Positions 16,376 through 25,334 of a DNA stretch of 64,000 nt are shown here, in pieces. Source of the DNA: an uncultured Oscillibacter sp. (GTDB lineage: Bacteria > Bacillota > Clostridia > Oscillospirales > Oscillospiraceae). Numbering within the stretch: the first letter of the stretch is position 1; every line of letters starts with the position of its first letter. A model generated the notes under the pieces. The model did no database searches, was not told where the DNA came from, and saw only the letters and a program-made list of their open reading frames with translations. A program made the translations under genes and the position numbers. The stretch spans positions 1-64,000 of the forward strand of contig CAJUBX010000002.1 in assembly GCA_910585165.1 (NCBI GenBank), written 5' to 3'.

Positions 16376-19300
16376 TCAGTCCGCCTCCTTTCCTTCAATT
16401 TCCCGCCAGAACTCCTCCGGCTTTACCGGGAGGATGTAGTTCAGGCGGTCCCGGTCCCGGCCGTCCTGAAAGTGGCAGGCGGGGGCCCAGTCGCAGAAGC
16501 GGCAGGGGCTGTCCTCCTCCGTATGGCAGCAGGGGTCCGCGTCGATGTTGCCCTGGCGGACCTCCCGGGCGATGTCATGGAGAAGGGTTTCCACGTACTT
16601 CCCCAGCCTGCCCAGCTGGGCGGCGGAGGCAAGGCTCCCGGAGAGGTCCCCGTTTTTGTTCACCCGGAGGGGAAGGTAGCGGGGGGCGGTAAGGGCCTCG
16701 TGCTCCATGGCCTGGAGGACCTGGGGCTCCGCCAGGAGAAGACCGGAGCGGCGGAGCTGCTTTTCCCGCTCCGCCTGGAGCTTTTCCGGGGGGATGTTCC
16801 GCTGGGCGGTGAGAATCCCGTCCCGGGCGGGGAGGTAGAGCACCCCGGCGGGCTCGATCTCTGCGCCGAAGCGGGCCCCCCCGGTCTTCTGGAGGGTAAA
16901 GAGGTAGAGGAGCATCTGGAGGTCCAGGCCCATGCGGACCGCCGAGAGGTCGAAGGACTTCTTCCCGGACTTATAGTCCACCACCCGGAGGTAGAGCCTT
17001 CCGCCCTTCAGCCAGCCGTCCACCCGGTCCACCTTGCCCCCCACCCGGAGCTCCCCGTCCGGCTCCGAAATCACCACGGCGGGAAGGTCCGCGCCGTCCC
17101 CAAAGGACAGCTCGAAGGCCAGGGGTACGAAATCGGAGCAGCGAAGCTCCTCCGCCGCCTGATCGACAATGGCATAGGCGGCGGCGCACAGGCGGGCGAA
17201 GAGATAGCGGAAGCGGGCGTTCCGGTTCTGGAAATTCCGAAGCTCCTGCCGGACGTACTCGTCTATGTATTTGCGGACCAGGGCGTGGAGGGTTTCCTGG
17301 TCCACCTGGGCGAAGCCCCCCAGGGACTGGACCTCCCGGGCGGCATGCTCCAAAAGGAAGTGGAGGAAGGAGCCGATCTGCGGCGCGTCGAAGGCGGCGG
17401 GGGTCCGGGGCCGGGCCTTGAGGCCGTACTGCATGAAGTAGGAAAAATGGCAGGTGCGGATGCGCTCCAGCCGGGAGGCGCTCATGCTGATCCGCTCCCC
17501 GTAGAGGGCCCGGACGGCCCGGGGAGACAGGGACCCCCGGGTCTGGGCCGCGGCCCGGGCCATGGCCTCCAGCCGGGGGCGGAAGGCGGAAACCTCCTCC
17601 AGCCGGCGCCAGAGCGCCCCGCCGGGGACGGCGGACTCCAGGGCCGGGAGGGGGGCCGTCAGGCGGTAGGGCCTGGAGGCGGGCTCCCGCTCTATGCGCA
17701 GGGCGGGAAACAAAGCCAGCAGGCGGTCCACCACAAAGGCGGGGCGGAGCTCCGCCCCGGAGACGTCGGACACGGGCCAGCTGACCGTCAGGCCCTCCGT
17801 GGGCTGGGCCAGGGCGGCATAGAGGTTCTGGAGCTCAATCCCCATCTGGTCCATGCCGGTGGGGGCCAGCTCCACGCCCCGCCGGGCCAGCTCCTCCCGG
17901 TCGTCCTCGTTCAAAATGCCGCCGCCCTGGCCGGGGGAGGGGAGCACGTGGTCGTTGGCCCCCAGGAGAAAAAGGTATTTGGCGGTGTGGCGGTCGTTCC
18001 GGGCAATCCCCGAGACCTGGACCTGGTCCAAAGAGACGGGGATGGTGCCCACGCTGTACTCCGTCAGCACCTGGCGCAGAAGCCGGGTGAACTCCTCCAG
18101 CTCCATGGGCTCCTCCCCCAGGATTTCCACAAACTGGTCCAGCACGCCGCAGAGAATCTCCCAGAGCTGGGCGGTCTCCTCCGCCTCCTGAAGGCGGCCC
18201 GCCTGGGCCTGGGATTTCATCTGGGCCTCCAGAGCGTCCTGGAGATGGAGCTCCTCCATGAAGCCGTAAAGGGCGCCGACCTTTTCGGCGGCGGTTTCGC
18301 CGGCCTTCAGCCCCTCCGCCAGGCGGGAGAGAGGCTCCCGGACCCGGCGGCGCAGGGCGTTGACCTGGGAAAGCCGCTCCTCCCGCCCGGGGGTCCAGGG
18401 AGCCCCGTAGCCGTCCGGGTTCTCCGCCCAGTCCACGTCCCGCAGCCACATGCCGCCGTGGATCTCCCACTTTAAGACGTAGTTTTCAAGAAGGTCGCAC
18501 TCCTCCGGGCTGAGGCCGGCCAGGCCGGTTTTCAGCCAGCGGAACATATCGTCGTACTCATACCCTCCGCCGGCGGAGGCCAGAACCCCGGTGAGAAGGC
18601 TGAGGGCCGGCTTTTCCAGAATGTCGCTGCGGCGGCTGAGGTAGGCGGGAATCTCATAGCGCTCGAAAACCGTCTCGATGACGGACTCGTACTCCTCCAT
18701 ATTCCGGGCGGCCACCGTAATATCCCGGCAGCGGCACTTCCCCTCCGCCAGGAGGCGGCGGATGGCGGCGGCGGCCTGCTCCACCTCGGAAAAAGCCGTG
18801 TCCGCCTGGAGAAGCCGGATTTGGGCGCAGTCCCCTTCGTAAGCGGCGGTTTCACCGAAAAAGCAGCGCTCCAGATGGCCCAGGGCGGAGCCGTCCCAGG
18901 CGGCGAGACGCTCGATTTTGACCGGCTTTCCCTCCCGCTCCGCCAGGCGGCGGAGACGGTCCAGGGTGCGCAGGGAGGCCTCGAAAATCTCCTCCCGGCT
19001 GCCGGGCTCCCCCAGGAGGGTGACGGTAAGGGAGTGGGCCTGGCGGAGGAGGATGGAGAGGCAGCGGCGCTCCTGGGCGGTGAAGTAGGTGAAGCCGTCG
19101 ATGTAAATGTCCTTATCCAGGGCGCAGCCCGACTGCTCCAGGCTGTCGCAGAGCTTGGTCATCCGGTCCCGGGCGTCCAGCCCCGGGCGGAGAAGGCGGG
19201 CCTCGTAGGCGGCGTAGAGCAGACTCAGGTCCCGGAGCTTATCATGGGTGGCCCCGGTAATGGCCTGGGACTGCTCGTAAAGGGCTTCCGGGGAGACCTC

Positions 19301-19684
19301 GTAGCAGCGCAGCTCGTCAAAAAGGTCCAGAAGCTGGCGGAGAAAGGCCGACTTCCGGGAGGGGCGGCGGTAGACCGTCAGCTCCGGCAGGACCTCCAAA
19401 AGGGCCTTTTCCAGGGTGAGGAGCTTGCCCCCCGCGTCCAGCGTCACCTGGGCCGCGCCGCCGGTGACGGCGAGGACCCGGTCCGAGAGGCGGCGGAAGC
19501 TCAAAACCTCCGCAAAGCGGCTGGCGGCGTCGCCGCAGGCCCGGCAAAGGTCCACCTCCGCCTGGTGGGAGGCGTGCTCCGGGACCAGGAGAATCTGATC
19601 CCGTCCCCCGGGATGGGCGGCGATGCGCTCCAGCACCGCCGTGGATTTGCCGGTTTTCGCCCGGCCGGTCAGCAGGGTCAGCAT
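16376..19684 (-). CDS. addB: ATP-dependent helicase/nuclease subunit B
   Basis: This protein of about 1102 residues starts at ATG 19684 with AAGGAGG 7 bases upstream. It begins with the AddB nucleotide-binding segment LLTGRAKTGKST. The C-terminal nuclease has the iron-sulfur cysteines of AddB: an early one in RTCHFSYFMQYG and a late CxxCx5C group in CRFCDWAPAC. The nuclease core itself reads VDYKSGKK. It forms the heterodimer with AddA and is translationally linked to it. The phage-like cluster starts 138 bases away on the opposite strand. Confidence 0.96.
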   Translation of the reverse strand: MLTLLTGRAKTGKSTAVLERIAAHPGGRDQILLVPEHASHQAEVDLCRACGDAASRFAEVLSFRRLSDRVLAVTGGAAQVTLDAGGKLLTLEKALLEVLPELTVYRRPSRKSAFLRQLLDLFDELRCYEVSPEALYEQSQAITGATHDKLRDLSLLYAAYEARLLRPGLDARDRMTKLCDSLEQSGCALDKDIYIDGFTYFTAQERRCLSILLRQAHSLTVTLLGEPGSREEIFEASLRTLDRLRRLAEREGKPVKIERLAAWDGSALGHLERCFFGETAAYEGDCAQIRLLQADTAFSEVEQAAAAIRRLLAEGKCRCRDITVAARNMEEYESVIETVFERYEIPAYLSRRSDILEKPALSLLTGVLASAGGGYEYDDMFRWLKTGLAGLSPEECDLLENYVLKWEIHGGMWLRDVDWAENPDGYGAPWTPGREERLSQVNALRRRVREPLSRLAEGLKAGETAAEKVGALYGFMEELHLQDALEAQMKSQAQAGRLQEAEETAQLWEILCGVLDQFVEILGEEPMELEEFTRLLRQVLTEYSVGTIPVSLDQVQVSGIARNDRHTAKYLFLLGANDHVLPSPGQGGGILNEDDREELARRGVELAPTGMDQMGIELQNLYAALAQPTEGLTVSWPVSDVSGAELRPAFVVDRLLALFPALRIEREPASRPYRLTAPLPALESAVPGGALWRRLEEVSAFRPRLEAMARAAAQTRGSLSPRAVRALYGERISMSASRLERIRTCHFSYFMQYGLKARPRTPAAFDAPQIGSFLHFLLEHAAREVQSLGGFAQVDQETLHALVRKYIDEYVRQELRNFQNRNARFRYLFARLCAAAYAIVDQAAEELRCSDFVPLAFELSFGDGADLPAVVISEPDGELRVGGKVDRVDGWLKGGRLYLRVVDYKSGKKSFDLSAVRMGLDLQMLLYLFTLQKTGGARFGAEIEPAGVLYLPARDGILTAQRNIPPEKLQAEREKQLRRSGLLLAEPQVLQAMEHEALTAPRYLPLRVNKNGDLSGSLASAAQLGRLGKYVETLLHDIAREVRQGNIDADPCCHTEEDSPCRFCDWAPACHFQDGRDRDRLNYILPVKPEEFWREIEGKEAD

Positions 19685-19715
19685 AGAGAGGCCTCCTTGG
19701 GTTTTCTTGTGGAAC

Positions 19716-19724
19716 AGTATAGCA
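19716..19724 (-). promoter_or_regulatory. Extended -10 promoter of addBA
   Basis: On the minus strand TATACT (19716-19721) is preceded by TGC, an extended -10 motif. No good -35 is visible at 17 bases. It sits about 32 bases before the addB start codon. Confidence 0.5.
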
Positions 19725-19760
19725 TGTTTTTCCGCCGGGGGGAGAAAAAATTTTTTTCCG

Positions 19761-19780
19761 GTTGTACGGGACCGTGCAAC
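19761..19780. promoter_or_regulatory. 20-base near-perfect palindrome ahead of the phage-like cluster
   Basis: GTTGTACGG and CCGTGCAAC arms are separated by two bases and differ at one pair only. The palindrome lies between the addB promoter and the first phage-like gene, 42 bases upstream of its ATG, and follows a run of A and T. It is the only operator-like element in this gap and is a candidate control site for the particle genes. It does not match the Firmicute LexA box. Confidence 0.45.
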
Positions 19781-19821
19781 TATCCCCGGCGGCGGCGGGG
19801 GGATATGAGGGGGAATGGAAG

Positions 19822-20289
19822 ATGGAACGGGCAAAGGAAATCCGGGAGTTCTGCGCCGCCTACCTGCGGACCATGGACCCGGAGCAGGCGGCCCAGGCTG
19901 CGGGCCGGGAGGACGGCTTCGCCCTGCTGGGACGGAAAAGCGTCCGGCGGAGGTTGGAAAACATGCGGGGCGCTGCGGCGGGAGAGCTGCGGCGGGAGGA
20001 CGCTCTGCGGCGGCTGGCACAGCTGGCCTTCGGCCGGGCCAACGACGCGGCGCGGCTGGCCCTTTCCCCCAGGGAGGCGGACCCGGGGGAGCTGGACCTC
20101 TCCGCCGTGGCGGAGCTGAAGGTCACGGACAAGGGCGGAGTGGAAATCAAGCTGGTGGACCGGGTGCGGGCCCTGGAGACGCTGTGCTCCCTGCTGGACG
20201 GCGGCGGAGGCGGCGGGGCCGAGGAGCTGTACCGGGCCCTGGAGGACGCCGCCGGGCAGGTGGAGGAGGCCGGAGGCTATGGCGGCTAA
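19822..20289 (+). CDS. Phage terminase small subunit (XtmA-like)
   Basis: This protein of about 155 residues has an N-terminal region resembling the helical DNA-binding part of small terminases (REFCAAYLRTMDPEQAAQAAG). Its C-terminal segment VTDKGGVEIKLVDRVRALETLCSLL is typical of the PBSX/Terminase_2 family. I choose ATG 19822 after GAGGGGG; the longer TTG start at 19762 would translate through the operator-like palindrome. It ends 11 bases inside the large terminase gene, in the normal order for a packaging module. It would recognise DNA for packaging; a Gly-rich linker sits near the C terminus. Confidence 0.8.
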   Translation: MERAKEIREFCAAYLRTMDPEQAAQAAGREDGFALLGRKSVRRRLENMRGAAAGELRREDALRRLAQLAFGRANDAARLALSPREADPGELDLSAVAELKVTDKGGVEIKLVDRVRALETLCSLLDGGGGGGAEELYRALEDAAGQVEEAGGYGG

Positions 20290-21544
20290 GGGACTGCGGC
20301 TTTCGGCAAAGCAGCTCCAGCTCCTGACCTGGTGGCAGAGCCCGAAGTGGGAGGCCGTGGTCTGCGACGGGGCGGTGCGGAGCGGGAAGACCTTCGCCAT
20401 GGGACTGGGCTTTTTCCTGTGGGCCCAGGCGGAGTTTGACGGCAGACAGTTCGGCATCTGCGGGAAAACCATCGCCTCGGTGCGGCGGAACCTCTTGTCG
20501 GAGCTGGCCCCTTACCTGCGGCGGCTGGGCATGGAGGTGCGGGAGCGGCGGGGGGAAAACCTGTTGTCCGTGCGGTTCCGGGGGCACGAAAACCGCTTTT
20601 TGCTCTTCGGCGGGCGGGACGAGTCCAGCGCGGCGCTGATTCAGGGCAGCACCCTGGCGGGGGTGCTGCTGGACGAGGCGGCGCTGATGCCCCGCTCCTT
20701 CGTGGAACAGGCCGCCGCCCGATGCAGCGTGGCGGGAAGCCGGCTGTGGTTCAACTGCAACCCGGAGGGGCCCCGCCACTGGTTTTACCAGGAGTGGATC
20801 TTGAAGGCGGAGGAGCGGCGGGCCCTGCGGCTTCACTTCACCATGGAGGACAACCCCGCCCTGACGGAGCGCATCCGGGAGCGCTACCGGCGCAACTACT
20901 CCGGGGCCTTCTACCGCCGGTTCGTGCTGGGGGAGTGGACGGCGGCGGAGGGGCTGGTATACGACTTCTTCGACCCCCGGCGGGACGCGGCAAAGGTCCC
21001 GGAGGACGGCTTTTCCGCCTGGCGGATTTCCGCCGACTACGGAACGGTGAACCCCGCCTCCTTCGGCCTGTGGGGACTGCGGGAGGGAGTCTGGTACCGG
21101 GTGAAGGAGTTTTACTACGACTCCCGGAAGGCCGGGCGGCAGAAAACCGACGCGGAGTACGCCGAGGACCTGGAGCGCCTGGCGGGGGGACGGGAAATCC
21201 AGAGGGTGATTGCGGACCCGTCGGCGGCCAGCTTCATCGAGGCGCTGCGGCGGCGGGGGTTCCGGGCGGTAAAGGCGGATAACGACGTTGCCGACGGCGT
21301 GCGGGTGACGGCGGACATGCTCCGGCAGGGGCGGATTGTAATTTGCAGGCCCTGCGGGGACTGCCTGCGGGAAATCGCCCAGTACTGCTGGGAGCAGCGG
21401 GGAGAACGGGACGCGCCCCGGAAAAAGGACGACCACGCCATGGACGACATGCGGTACTTCGCCATGGATTTGGCGGGGGACCGGGAGGAGGACGGGTTTT
21501 TGGCGCTGGCGGTGGAGCGGGAGAGCAGTTTTGAGAGGAGATGA
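20279..21544 (+). CDS. xtmB: Phage terminase large subunit, PBSX family
   Basis: This 421-residue protein has a packaging ATPase and nuclease. The Walker A motif GAVRSGKT is at residues 31-38 and the Walker B motif VLLDEA at 129-134. The RNase H-like nuclease begins with the first acidic residue in SADYGTVNP (D253) and includes DPSAASFIEAL and a late DDHAMDDMRY. All catalytic motifs appear intact, so the gene is not obviously decayed. It should cut and pump DNA into the procapsid; PBSX itself packages random host fragments. It overlaps the small terminase gene by 11 bases and the ribosome site of the portal gene lies within its end. Confidence 0.95.
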   Translation: MAAKGLRLSAKQLQLLTWWQSPKWEAVVCDGAVRSGKTFAMGLGFFLWAQAEFDGRQFGICGKTIASVRRNLLSELAPYLRRLGMEVRERRGENLLSVRFRGHENRFLLFGGRDESSAALIQGSTLAGVLLDEAALMPRSFVEQAAARCSVAGSRLWFNCNPEGPRHWFYQEWILKAEERRALRLHFTMEDNPALTERIRERYRRNYSGAFYRRFVLGEWTAAEGLVYDFFDPRRDAAKVPEDGFSAWRISADYGTVNPASFGLWGLREGVWYRVKEFYYDSRKAGRQKTDAEYAEDLERLAGGREIQRVIADPSAASFIEALRRRGFRAVKADNDVADGVRVTADMLRQGRIVICRPCGDCLREIAQYCWEQRGERDAPRKKDDHAMDDMRYFAMDLAGDREEDGFLALAVERESSFERR

Positions 21545-21548
21545 GGCT

Positions 21549-22700
21549 TTGAAGCGGCGGAACAAGCGGCGGGCCGGAGGACAGGAGATTCCCCCGGCGG
21601 CGGCGCAACTGCGGAACTGGGAGAAGCACCCCTTCGGCATGCTGGGGGAGTACGCGCCGCTGCGCAGCGGGGAGGCGCGGCTGTACCGGGCGGTGCGGGA
21701 GGCCGTGCCGGTGGTGGACGCGGCCATTTACAAGCTGATCCGCATGGCGGGGGGACTGGCGGTCTCCTGCGGGGACCGGGAGGCGGAGCGGGAGCTGGGG
21801 GAATTTCTGCGGACCGTCCCCGCAGGGCGGGGACAGCACGGGCTGAACGCCTTTTTGGACAGCTACCTGGATTCCCTTCTGACCTGCGGCCGGGCGGTGG
21901 GGGAAATCGTCCCCGCCGCCGGGAACCGGGGGATCGCCGCCCTTCTCTGCGGGCGGGTGGAGGATATCGAAATCCGGGAGGGGGAGAATCCCCTGGCCTT
22001 CTCCGTCTGGGGGCCGGACGAGAGGGGAAGGATGGCGGAGCTTCCCTACCAGAACCTGATTTTATTCACGCCGCTGAACCCGGAGGCGGAGAACCCCTAC
22101 GGCGTGTCCCTTCTGCGGTCCCTGCCCTTCCTGGCGGACATCCTGATGAAGATTTACCACACCGTGGGGGTGAACTGGGAGCGGTGCGGAAACCTGCGGT
22201 TCGCCGTCACCTGCCAGGGCGGGCAGGGCGCCGCCGAACGGGGCAGGCTCCTGGCCGGGGAGTGGTCCCGGGCCATGCGGGAGACCCGGGGCGGCAGCGT
22301 GCGGGACTTCGTGGCGGCGGGAGACGTGGACATCCGGGTCATCGGCGCCGACGCGCCGGTGCTGGACAGCCAGGTCCCCGTGCGGCAGATTCTGGAGCAG
22401 ATTGTGGCAAAGACGGGCATCCCGCCCTTTATGCTGGGCCTGAGCTGGAACTCCACGGAGCGGATGAGCAGCCAGCAGGCGGACATGCTCACCACCGAAA
22501 TCACCGCCCTGCGGCGGACCCTGGCCCCGGTGGTGGAGCGGATATGCCGGCTGTGGCTGCGGATGAAGGGCTATGGCTGCGGCTTCCGGGTGGATTGGGA
22601 CGATATCAACCTCCAGGACCAGGTGGAGGAGGCCCGGGCGGAGCTTTACCGGGAACAGGCCCGGAAGCTGCGGATTGAAAACGACGCCGCGGAGGCGTGA
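21549..22700 (+). CDS. Phage portal protein (XkdE-like)
   Basis: This protein of about 383 residues sits directly after the large terminase. It carries portal features: a conserved N-terminal region (VPVVDAAIYKLIRMAGG), the NPEAENPYGVSLLRSLP segment, the ILEQIVAKTGIPPFMLGLSW motif and a C-terminal helical tail. I use TTG 21549, eight bases after AGGAG; an upstream TTG at 21531 lacks a site. The portal forms the dodecameric ring at one capsid vertex through which DNA passes. Confidence 0.85.
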   Translation: MKRRNKRRAGGQEIPPAAAQLRNWEKHPFGMLGEYAPLRSGEARLYRAVREAVPVVDAAIYKLIRMAGGLAVSCGDREAERELGEFLRTVPAGRGQHGLNAFLDSYLDSLLTCGRAVGEIVPAAGNRGIAALLCGRVEDIEIREGENPLAFSVWGPDERGRMAELPYQNLILFTPLNPEAENPYGVSLLRSLPFLADILMKIYHTVGVNWERCGNLRFAVTCQGGQGAAERGRLLAGEWSRAMRETRGGSVRDFVAAGDVDIRVIGADAPVLDSQVPVRQILEQIVAKTGIPPFMLGLSWNSTERMSSQQADMLTTEITALRRTLAPVVERICRLWLRMKGYGCGFRVDWDDINLQDQVEEARAELYREQARKLRIENDAAEA

Positions 22701-22718
22701 GACAGGGGAGGAAGCGGT

Positions 22719-23582
22719 ATGGAGAACTGGAAGGGACTGGCCGTCACGGAGGAGGACCTGGCGCGGATCAACGGCCTTGCCAAGGCGGAGCTGACGGCGG
22801 AGCAGGTGTATGCCTTTACCCTGCGGCTGTGCGACAACGAGGTGGACCGGGATTTCGAGCGCTTCGACAGCCAGGCGCTGGAGCGGCTGGGGGAGCTGCT
22901 GGTGGGAAAAAGCGGCATCTTCGACCACCAGTGGAGCACCCGGGGGCAGACGGCCCGGCTTTACAAAACCGAGGTGGTGCGGGAGAGCGGGGAGCGGACC
23001 CGGGCCGGGGACGAGTACCGCTGGCTGAAGGGCTGGGCCTACCTCCTGCGGACGGAGAAGAACGGGGACCTCATCGCCGAGATCGAGGGGGGCATCAAAA
23101 AGGAGGTCAGCGTGGGGTGCAGCGCGGGAAGGAGCGTCTGCTCCATCTGCGGCGCGGAGAACGGAGGCTGCGCCCACACGCCGGGGCGGACCTATGACGG
23201 GGGGCTGTGCTTCCGGGAGCTGAAGGACGTTACGGACGCTTACGAGTGGTCCTTTGTGGCGGTGCCCGCCCAGAGGGCGGCGGGAGTGCTGAAGCGCTTC
23301 GGCCAGGACCGGGAAGAGGACCGGGCGCTGCGCAAGGAGGCGGAGCTGGGACGGAAGTACCTTAAGGAGCTGCGGCGGGAGGTGGCGCGCCTTGCCATGC
23401 TGGCGGACGACGGGCTGGATGGGGACATCTTCGCCAAGGCGGCGCAGCACCTGGAGGAGCCGGAGCTCCTGGAGCTGCGGCGGGCCTACGAGGCCCGGGC
23501 GGCAAAGCGCTTCCCCGTCCCGGCGCAGCTGCGCAGAAGGGACGCGGGAAAGGCGGAGGACGCGGAGGCGTTTTTGGTTTGA
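22719..23582 (+). CDS. Prohead protease/scaffold protein (XkdF-like)
   Basis: This 287-residue protein has an N-terminal phage prohead serine protease fold. The probable catalytic histidine is H70 in IFDHQW and the serine is S131 in KKEVSVGCS. A small Cys/His cluster (C141, C144, C151, H153) lies between the protease core and the segment YEWSFVAVPAQ. The C-terminal ~95 residues are charged and helical, as in a scaffold. It should act inside the procapsid to chaperone and mature the capsid protein encoded next. The start ATG follows GGGGAGGAAG. Confidence 0.8.
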   Translation: MENWKGLAVTEEDLARINGLAKAELTAEQVYAFTLRLCDNEVDRDFERFDSQALERLGELLVGKSGIFDHQWSTRGQTARLYKTEVVRESGERTRAGDEYRWLKGWAYLLRTEKNGDLIAEIEGGIKKEVSVGCSAGRSVCSICGAENGGCAHTPGRTYDGGLCFRELKDVTDAYEWSFVAVPAQRAAGVLKRFGQDREEDRALRKEAELGRKYLKELRREVARLAMLADDGLDGDIFAKAAQHLEEPELLELRRAYEARAAKRFPVPAQLRRRDAGKAEDAEAFLV

Positions 23583-23638
23583 GGGCGGCCAGCGGGGCGG
23601 CGGCCCTGTGCCGAAATAGATCGAAGGAGGAGAAGAAG

Positions 23639-24652
23639 ATGAGCTATCATTTTGAGAACGTGCGGCTGGAAAAGGGGATGTACGGCCGCAGCGGGAAGAG
23701 CTTCACCCAGACCCTGGAGGAGCTGGACCCCAGCGAGCGCTACCGGGGCACCCCCGTGGAGGGCCTGGACGCCTTCCAGCGGCAGCTCAAGCGCTTCAAC
23801 ATCCACGTCAAGGGCGCGGACAGCGACCCGGTGGAGACGTTTTTCCACACCACCGAGTCCTCCGTGCTGTTCCCGGAGTTCGTCTCCCGGGTGGTGCGCC
23901 AGGGGCTGGAGGAGGGCGGCATCCTGCCGGACATCACCGCCACGGTGACGCGGTTCGACGGGATGGATTACCGCTCCATCGCCTCCGAGCCCACGGAGGA
24001 GGAGAAAAAGCTGCTGGCGGTGGAGGAGGGGGCGGCCATCCCCGAGACCGCCGTCCGCACCCGGGAGAATCTGGTGAAGCTCCAGAAGCGGGGGCGGATG
24101 CTGGTGGCCTCCTATGAGGCCATCCGCTTCCAGAGGCTGGACCTGTTCTCCGTCACCCTGCGGCAGATCGGGGCCTACATCGGAAAGATGCACCTCCAGG
24201 ACGCGATTAAGGTTCTCATGGAGGGAGACGGAAACGAAAACCCGGCGGAGGTGGTGAGCCCTGGCGGCGGGCTCAGCTACGACGCGCTGCTGGAGTTCTG
24301 GAACAAGTTCGACCCCTACACCATGAACACGCTGCTGGTGGGAGGCGGCGCCATGCTGAAGCTCTTGCAGCTCAAGGAGTTCCAAAATCCCCTGACGGGG
24401 CTGAACTTCCAGGGCACCGGCACCCTCTCCACGCCCCTGGGGGCAAAGCTCCTGCGGACCTCCGCCATGCCCGAGGGGACCATCATCGGCCTGGACAAGC
24501 GCTACGCCCTGGAGCAGGTGATCGGCGGCGAGGTGATGGTGGAGTACGACAAGCTCATCGACCGCCAGCTGGAGCGGGCGGCCATTACCTCCATCTCGGG
24601 CTTTGCCAAGCTGTTCACCGGCGCGTCCAAGGTGCTGAAGCTCCAGGCCTGA
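23639..24652 (+). CDS. Phage major capsid protein (HK97 fold, XkdG-like)
   Basis: This 337-residue protein follows the protease gene and has the look of an HK97-fold capsid subunit. There is an N-terminal arm, then the spine-helix region (SVLFPEFVSRVVRQGLEEGGILPDI) and the P-domain and A-loop segments (YDALLEFWNKFDPYTMNTLLVGG, GTIIGLDKRYALEQVIGGEVMVEYDKLID). I start at ATG 23639 after GAAGGAGG; the upstream in-frame extension to 23579 has no ribosome site. The presence of an intact capsid separates this cluster from headless tailocins. Confidence 0.85.
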   Translation: MSYHFENVRLEKGMYGRSGKSFTQTLEELDPSERYRGTPVEGLDAFQRQLKRFNIHVKGADSDPVETFFHTTESSVLFPEFVSRVVRQGLEEGGILPDITATVTRFDGMDYRSIASEPTEEEKKLLAVEEGAAIPETAVRTRENLVKLQKRGRMLVASYEAIRFQRLDLFSVTLRQIGAYIGKMHLQDAIKVLMEGDGNENPAEVVSPGGGLSYDALLEFWNKFDPYTMNTLLVGGGAMLKLLQLKEFQNPLTGLNFQGTGTLSTPLGAKLLRTSAMPEGTIIGLDKRYALEQVIGGEVMVEYDKLIDRQLERAAITSISGFAKLFTGASKVLKLQA

Positions 24653-24663
24653 CGGGTGCGGAC

Positions 24664-25023
24664 GTGGAGGAACGGATTTTGGAGCTGGCCCTGGCGGCCT
24701 CCGGAGGCGGAGAAGCAGACCGGACGCTGCTGGAACCCCTGTGCGCCGCGGCGCAGTCCGCCTGGCTCAGCCGCCTCCGGGAGGGCGTGACGGCGGAAGA
24801 CTGCGGCGAGGCCCTGCCCTGCGCCGCCGCCTTTACGGCGGCGGCGGACCTGGCGGCGGGAGAGGGGGGCGCGGCCTCCTTCTCCGCCGGGGATATTTCG
24901 GTGAAGCTGAGCGGCGGCAGGGACCGGGCCGCCCAGGCCGAGAGCCTCCGCCAGGCGGCGGAGCGGCTGATGGAGCCCTTTGTCCGGGCGGCGGGACTCT
25001 GGGTCCGGGGGGTGAAGGGATGA
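24664..25023 (+). CDS. Head-tail connector protein, 119 residues (XkdH-region)
   Basis: This is a small alpha-helical protein with a GTG start, lying between capsid and tail-completion genes. It fits the gp6/YqbG-type adaptor that extends the portal ring. The order of helices (MEERILELALAASGG, AAAQSAWLSRLREG, CAAAFTAAADLAAG, RLMEPFVRAAGL) supports a helical bundle. The assignment rests mainly on position and size. Confidence 0.6.
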   Translation: MEERILELALAASGGGEADRTLLEPLCAAAQSAWLSRLREGVTAEDCGEALPCAAAFTAAADLAAGEGGAASFSAGDISVKLSGGRDRAAQAESLRQAAERLMEPFVRAAGLWVRGVKG

Positions 25024-25334
25024 CCCGCTGGGTGGAACGGATTTTGAAGCAGTACGGGCAGACGGTCACGGTGGAGCGGGAGGGCCGGGCGGAGGATGTC
25101 CGGGCCTTCCTCCAGCCGGTGAGGGAACGGAGGGAGAGCGGGCCGGAGCCCTCCGCCATCGGGGGACTGGACGGGCGGCTGTGGCTGTACCTGGGACGGG
25201 CGGCCCTGGAGAGCGGGGACGTTGTCTCCTGGGAGGGACGGCGCTTCCGGGTGCGGAGCGGGAGGCCCCACTACATTGGAGCGCGGCTCAGCCACTGGCG
25301 GGCCGTGCTGGAGCGGGCGAGGGAGGCCGAATGA
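25020..25334 (+). CDS. Head-completion / stopper-like protein, 104 residues
   Basis: This short beta-rich protein starts 4 bases inside the preceding gene. The pattern QTVTVEREG, VRAFLQPV, GRLWLYLGRAAL, GDVVSWEGRRFRVRSG matches small head-closure proteins (XkdH/YqbH-like) that seal the connector. It overlaps the next gene by 4 bases. The assignment is by context. Confidence 0.6.
   Translation: MTRWVERILKQYGQTVTVEREGRAEDVRAFLQPVRERRESGPEPSAIGGLDGRLWLYLGRAALESGDVVSWEGRRFRVRSGRPHYIGARLSHWRAVLERAREAE

Noticed and set aside
12970..16692. A plus-strand frame of 1240 codons opposite addA.
   Set aside because: It is the antisense shadow of a GC-rich gene: Gly/Ala/Gln-rich, with no motifs and no ribosome site. 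addA on the other strand has all helicase and nuclease motifs.
22719..23582. Cys/His cluster (C141, C144, C151, H153) in the prohead protease as a novel insertion.
   Set aside because: As far as I recall, similar cysteine-containing segments occur in other phage proteins of this type, so I treat it as a family trait.
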